A stretch of DNA of 64,000 nucleotides from Pontiella agarivorans. Its GTDB lineage: Bacteria; Verrucomicrobiota; Kiritimatiellia; Kiritimatiellales; Pontiellaceae. Shown one piece after another: positions 60,673 to 64,000 of the stretch. Both the position numbers and the translations under genes were made by a program. The DNA lies in the NCBI RefSeq assembly GCF_034531395.1, contig NZ_JARVCO010000007.1:310001-374000 (forward strand), read 5' to 3'. The number at the start of each line of letters is the position of its first letter. The stretch's first letter is position 1. Under the pieces are notes generated by a model. It was not told the DNA's origin. It was given only the letters and a program-made list of their open reading frames with translations, and did no database searches.

Positions 60673-61417
60673 AGAAACAACATATTACGGATTGCTGGAA
60701 GATATTGAGAAATATCTGGAATATCAGCGTGATGAGGGGGTTCAACGCCTGGAGGTCGATCGCGCGGTGCTGTTGGCGCTGGCGAAAGAGCCGGAGGTGG
60801 AGACGGTAAAACCGCTGAAAGTCGAGACGGTGCCGATTCCAGAGGATTTCCAGACGTTGGAAGCGATCAGCGATCATATTTCGGCCTGTACCAATTGCAC
60901 GCTCTGTGAAACCCGGAATGCCACGGTGCCGGGCGAAGGCCGGGGAGATTCGCCGGATATTATGTTTATCGGTGAGGGGCCGGGTGCGGAGGAAGATGCG
61001 CAGGGTCGACCTTTTGTCGGGAAAGCCGGGCAGCTGCTGGAAAAAATGATCGAGGCGATGGGTTATACGAGGGAGCAGGTTTTTATCGGAAATGTGGTAA
61101 AATGCCGCCCGCCGAAAAATCGTAAACCGCTTCCGGAAGAGATGGAGATGTGCCTGCCTTATCTGCGTAGGCAGATTAAATTAATTCAGCCGAAAGTGAT
61201 TGTCGGCCTCGGCGGAACGGCTATGGAGGGATTGCTGGGCCGTCCGGTGGGGATTACGCGAATACGCGGGGTGTGGCATGAATATGCCGGAATCCGGCTG
61301 ATGCCGACGTTTCATCCGTCGTACCTGCTGCGGGATCCTTCGAAGAAAAAGGATGCCTGGGCAGACCTCAAGCTGGTGCTCGCTGCGTTGAGCAAAGAGC
61401 CGCCTCCGCGTAAATAG
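60665..61417 (+). CDS. Family 4 uracil-DNA glycosylase (4Fe-4S)
   Basis: This 250-residue enzyme removes uracil from DNA. It belongs to family 4, with the iron-sulfur cysteines in CTNCTLCE, VVKCRPP and CLPYL, the active-site GEGPGAEEDAQGRPFVGKAG (motif A) and HPSYLLRDPSKK (motif B). An acidic helical extension of about 75 residues precedes the core and is specific to some lineages. The ATG at 60665 lies within the last codons of the pseudouridine synthase gene. A palindrome at 60848-60862 encodes FQTLE in the linker. Confidence 0.93.
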   Translation: MAEETTYYGLLEDIEKYLEYQRDEGVQRLEVDRAVLLALAKEPEVETVKPLKVETVPIPEDFQTLEAISDHISACTNCTLCETRNATVPGEGRGDSPDIMFIGEGPGAEEDAQGRPFVGKAGQLLEKMIEAMGYTREQVFIGNVVKCRPPKNRKPLPEEMEMCLPYLRRQIKLIQPKVIVGLGGTAMEGLLGRPVGITRIRGVWHEYAGIRLMPTFHPSYLLRDPSKKKDAWADLKLVLAALSKEPPPRK

Positions 61418-61513
61418 GTTATCCAAAATCCGGTCCGGGAAACGTTTCTCTGGAAACGATTGAACGGAATTTATCCTTTGAATGTCTTGAATATTTTTAC
61501 TCGCAAGGGGGAG

Positions 61514-61531
61514 GCTATGCATTAACATAGC
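61514..61531 (+). promoter_or_regulatory. Hairpin and minimal reading frame before the sigma-factor gene
   Basis: GCTATG and CATAGC pair around CATTAA just upstream of the sigma-factor start. The left arm contains an ATG (61517) with the strong site AAGGGGGAGG; the frame is only ATG-CAT-TAA. It could hold ribosomes or allow re-initiation at 61539, which has no ribosome binding site of its own. Confidence 0.4.
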
Positions 61532-61538
61532 GCGACTT

Positions 61539-62213
61539 ATGGTTGATGATGTAAATCCGAAACCGGAAAATATTCCGGATGATAAAGAGGCGTTTGCTGA
61601 AGCGAAGGATATTTCTGCAGAAGAAATTCCGGCCGCTGAAGAGGGGCCTTCGGATGTGGAGCTGGTATTGAAAGCGCAGCACGGGGATGTGCATGCATTT
61701 GATCAGCTGGTGGAGCGGTATCATGCAAAAATCTACGGCTTAACCTACAATATGACCTCCAACCGGGAGGATGCCGAGGATCTGACTCAGGAAGTTTTCG
61801 TGAAGGCCTATGAGGCGCTGCCGCGGTTCAAAGGGAAATCCTCTTTCTATACCTGGGTTTACCGCATCGCGGTGAATAAGACCATAAACTATCGGAAAAA
61901 GCGCAACCGCAAGCGCGCCCTGAGCCTCGATTCGTTCGAACAGGAGATCAAGCTTGATGATGCATATCACGAGATGACGGCCAAGGGTTCACCGCTTCGG
62001 AACATCAGTTTGTCGGAATTACAGAAAAAATTGAACGAGGCCCTGCAAAACCTGTCTGAAAAGCACAGAACCGTTGTGGTGATGCATGATATGCAGGGCA
62101 TTCCACACGAGGAAATCGCGAAAGTGGTGGGGGCTTCGGTAGGAACAGTTAGGTCGCGTCTGTTTTATGCCCGGAGACAAATGCAAACTGAACTAGCGGA
62201 ATTTATGAAATGA
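61539..62213 (+). CDS. ECF (RpoE-type) RNA polymerase sigma factor
   Basis: This 224-residue protein has an acidic N-terminal extension (about 1-40), sigma region 2 (FDQLVERYHAKIYGLTYNMT, DAEDLTQEVFVKAYEALPRF, SSFYTWVYRIAVNKTINY) and region 4 (LQNLSEKHRTVVVMHDMQGI, EEIAKVVGASVGTVRSRLFY). This is the RpoE-like ECF pattern. The next gene overlaps it by 4 bp and encodes a one-pass membrane protein, probably its regulator. The start lies directly after the hairpin with the minimal frame. The stimulus and target promoters are unknown. Confidence 0.93.
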   Translation: MVDDVNPKPENIPDDKEAFAEAKDISAEEIPAAEEGPSDVELVLKAQHGDVHAFDQLVERYHAKIYGLTYNMTSNREDAEDLTQEVFVKAYEALPRFKGKSSFYTWVYRIAVNKTINYRKKRNRKRALSLDSFEQEIKLDDAYHEMTAKGSPLRNISLSELQKKLNEALQNLSEKHRTVVVMHDMQGIPHEEIAKVVGASVGTVRSRLFYARRQMQTELAEFMK

Positions 62214-62680
62214 TGGACGAAAAGATGTCTACAGATCCGACGGCTGATAAACAGGCCGACCTCGTGTTACAGCAACTGCTGCACCTGAAATCGTATGAAC
62301 GGCCCGATCCTTCGCGGATGACGCGAAACAAACAGAATATCATGCGCTCAGTCCGTCAGGTGCAGTCCCGAAAACGTAAACCGCTTCTGGATCTGCTCGA
62401 ACTCAATATCCCGTGGTTTTTCGCGGAGCCGAAATATGGGATTGCCGCATTGTTTGTGGCCTTTCTCGGTCTGCAGTATGTGGGCATGTCAACGAGGCAG
62501 AACGCAATGGAAACGGGAATTTATACTTCCAGCGACCTTGTGGCGACCTATCATCATCCAGGCGAATCTTCCGCGGTGGTTTCCAACCGCTATCCAAGCC
62601 TGCCGAGCAACTACCAGCTGTTTTCCAATCCGCAGGGCGATCAGACCGTGGTCCCCGCGGCATTCAAACTTGACGAATAA
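62210..62680 (+). CDS. One-pass membrane protein, probable anti-sigma factor
   Basis: This 156-residue protein has a charged cytoplasmic N-terminal part (about 1-75, VLQQLLHLKSYERPDPSRMT), one membrane helix (about 82-98, YGIAALFVAFLGLQYVGM) and a short extracytoplasmic tail. No zinc-finger anti-sigma motif (HxxxCxxC) is present, so it is not a ZAS-type factor. Position, overlap with the sigma gene (ATGA) and topology argue for a sigma-factor partner, but the sequence alone does not prove it. A terminator follows. Confidence 0.6.
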   Translation: MMDEKMSTDPTADKQADLVLQQLLHLKSYERPDPSRMTRNKQNIMRSVRQVQSRKRKPLLDLLELNIPWFFAEPKYGIAALFVAFLGLQYVGMSTRQNAMETGIYTSSDLVATYHHPGESSAVVSNRYPSLPSNYQLFSNPQGDQTVVPAAFKLDE

Positions 62681-62702
62681 CCCATCTTCTCCTCCTGACA
62701 CC

Positions 62703-62740
62703 AAAGCATTCTCTGCGTATTGCAGAGAGTGCTTTTTTTA
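62703..62740 (+). terminator. Intrinsic terminator of the sigma-factor operon
   Basis: A 14-bp stem (AAAGCATTCTCTGC with GCAGAGAGTGCTTT, one G-T pair), a 5-nt loop and a run of T residues follow the last stop by 22 bp. This is the best-formed terminator in the window. Confidence 0.9.
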
Positions 62741-63020
62741 TAAAATGCAGGATCTCTTTGTCTGTGCAGATATTTTAACAAAGCCTGTAACGGGTATGCT
62801 TTCGGGGATCGGTATAGAAGCAAACGAAAGTAAGATGAAGACCGTACTTGCAACATCAGCATCATTCATTAGCGCAAGCCCGCTGTTTTCGTTCTGTCGA
62901 TATCTATGGCATTGAGGCGAAGAGCGGTTTTTGGGAAAGGATTTTTACGAGCTCATTCGCTGAGGAAGACAAGGGGGATTAATACCTGCGAGAGCGAAGG
63001 GGCCCCGGGATGGAGATGCA
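62741..63020. other. Intergenic region before the glyA terminator
   Basis: About 280 bp without a convincing gene or RNA. Short frames here lack binding sites and recognisable content. Confidence 0.5.
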
Positions 63021-63054
63021 AAAAAGCGCCCTCGCTGATGCGGGAGCGCTTTTT
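63021..63054 (-). terminator. Terminator of glyA (bidirectional hairpin)
   Basis: AAAAAGCGC and GCGCTTTTT frame a GC-rich stem. On the minus strand it is followed by a U tract, 24 bp after the glyA stop. It can act in both directions. Confidence 0.8.
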
Positions 63055-63077
63055 CGTTTTCCAATTTGACAGGAAAG

Positions 63078-64000
63078 TCAGGGAATCGGGAATGCGGCAG
63101 TCAGCGCAATGACCTCTTCCTTGATCTGGGCCAATACTGCGTCGTCGTCCGCATTGCGAATGGCACGCTTGATGAAGTTTGCAATTTTGACCATTTCCTC
63201 TTCCTTCATGCCGCGGGTGGTCACCGCCGGGGTTCCGATACGGATGCCGGAAGTTACAAACGGACTTTTAGTATCGAACGGGATGGCATTTTTATTCACG
63301 GTGATGGCGGCCTTATCCAGCGCAATCGCCGCATCTTTGCCGGTTACACCGGTTTTAGTCAGGTCAACGAGCATCAGATGGTTGTCCGTTCCTCCGGAAA
63401 CCAAGCGGATATCGTCGTCTTCCAGTGCCGCCGCCAGGGCCTGAGCATTTTTAACCACCTGCTGCTGATAGGTTTTGAACGACGGTTGCAGATCTTCGTG
63501 GAAACAGACTGCTTTGGCCGCGATCGTATGCATCAGCGGTCCGCCCTGGATTCCCGGGAAAACCTGCTTGTCGATGTCGGCCGCAAATTTTTCCCGGCAC
63601 AGAATCATGCCGCCGCGCGGGCCGCGCAGGGTTTTATGTGTGGTTGTGGTTACAAATTCCGCGTAGGGAACAGGATTCGGATGGCAGCCTGCTGCCACCA
63701 AGCCGGCAATGTGTGCCATATCCACCATCAGATAGGCGCCGCAACTGTCGGCGATTTTACGCAGACGTTTGAAGTCGATGATGCGGGAATAGGCCGATGC
63801 TCCGGCTACAATCATTTTCGGTTTATGTTCGTCGGCCAGAGCCTGCACCTTGTCATAGTCGATCTGCTCGGTTTCTTTATCGACGCCGTAGGGCACAATT
63901 TCAAAGAAACGGCCGGAAAAGTTCATCGGATGCCCGTGGGTCAGATGACCGCCTTCGGCAAGACTCATGGCGAGAATTGTGTCGCCCGGATTCAGCATTG
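63078..64000 (-). CDS. glyA: Serine hydroxymethyltransferase (5' end outside window)
   Basis: GlyA interconverts serine and glycine with transfer of a one-carbon unit to tetrahydrofolate. About 307 residues, the C-terminal three quarters, are visible; the frame runs off the right edge and the Met near 63998 is internal ([26 protein letters not shown] region). The PLP-binding Lys is in [14 protein letters not shown]. Other conserved parts are [14 protein letters not shown] and [16 protein letters not shown]. The C-terminus is complete and a terminator follows. Confidence 0.97.
   Translation of the reverse strand, partial: MLNPGDTILAMSLAEGGHLTHGHPMNFSGRFFEIVPYGVDKETEQIDYDKVQALADEHKPKMIVAGASAYSRIIDFKRLRKIADSCGAYLMVDMAHIAGLVAAGCHPNPVPYAEFVTTTTHKTLRGPRGGMILCREKFAADIDKQVFPGIQGGPLMHTIAAKAVCFHEDLQPSFKTYQQQVVKNAQALAAALEDDDIRLVSGGTDNHLMLVDLTKTGVTGKDAAIALDKAAITVNKNAIPFDTKSPFVTSGIRIGTPAVTTRGMKEEEMVKIANFIKRAIRNADDDAVLAQIKEEVIALTAAFPIP

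Noticed and set aside
62741-63020. tRNA or small RNA gene
   Set aside because: No cloverleaf, T-loop motif or clear promoter-terminator pair could be found.

Overview
The window looks like chromosome of a Gram-negative PVC-group bacterium, most likely Kiritimatiellota (Pontiella-like). This is an inference from content, not a database match. The clues are PEP-CTERM-anchored secreted proteins, a CSLREA beta-helix protein, an arylsulfatase, outer-membrane transport genes, and core proteins with no single close relative that I recognise. There are about 50 protein genes. I see no rRNA, tRNA or CRISPR.

Layout. 1-2.3 kb: a GAF-histidine kinase and an NtrC-type response regulator (cut by the window edge). 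2.3-12.4 kb: envelope and stress genes: UPF0316, a ribosome-hibernation factor, a YdbH-like protein followed by a lipoprotein that appears to fuse YnbE to a peroxiredoxin, an MscS channel, DUF1622, and a cation/proton antiporter fused to a GNAT domain. 12.4-18.2 kb: a nitrosative-stress cluster on the minus strand (quinol NO reductase, NsrR-type Rrf2 regulator, RIC/ScdA di-iron repair protein, DUF488, aspartate-racemase family, VOC-methyltransferase) with two palindromic operator candidates upstream of the NO reductase. 18.2-21.9 kb: an interrupted small lipoprotein frame, DUF423, a LolA-like protein and Lon. 22.1-26.1 kb: two large secreted proteins.

26.3-41.8 kb: comM (yifB) followed by a mosaic accessory region up to glpD. 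The last 84 bp of comM recur as four further copies in the same orientation (one truncated). They divide the region into blocks carrying a PEP-CTERM protein; DUF5995 and DUF2939 proteins; a secreted HExxHxxGxxH protein and a sulfatase; and a HAF-repeat PEP-CTERM protein, two A+T-rich orphan genes and radD. A 452-bp repeat occurs twice and several REP-like and inverted modules lie in the gaps. I saw no integrase or transposase gene.

41.8-64 kb returns to core functions: glpD, an AI-2E-family permease, metE behind a cobalamin riboswitch, an enterobacterial-like nrdA-nrdB-yfaE operon, ymdB, xseA-xseB, an HtrA-like protease, a two-gene MotA/ExbB-type ion-channel module with a large unknown partner, rsmB, a CinA-type protein, an RluD-type pseudouridine synthase, a family-4 uracil-DNA glycosylase, an ECF sigma factor with a probable membrane partner, and glyA (cut by the edge).

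The strongest unexplained signal is a 15-bp palindrome, TTCCA-N5-TGGAA. It occurs exactly 19 times here, both between and inside genes, where about 0.06 would be expected at equal base composition. The other main leads are the comM-tail repeat array, the YnbE-peroxiredoxin fusion and the ion-channel pair.
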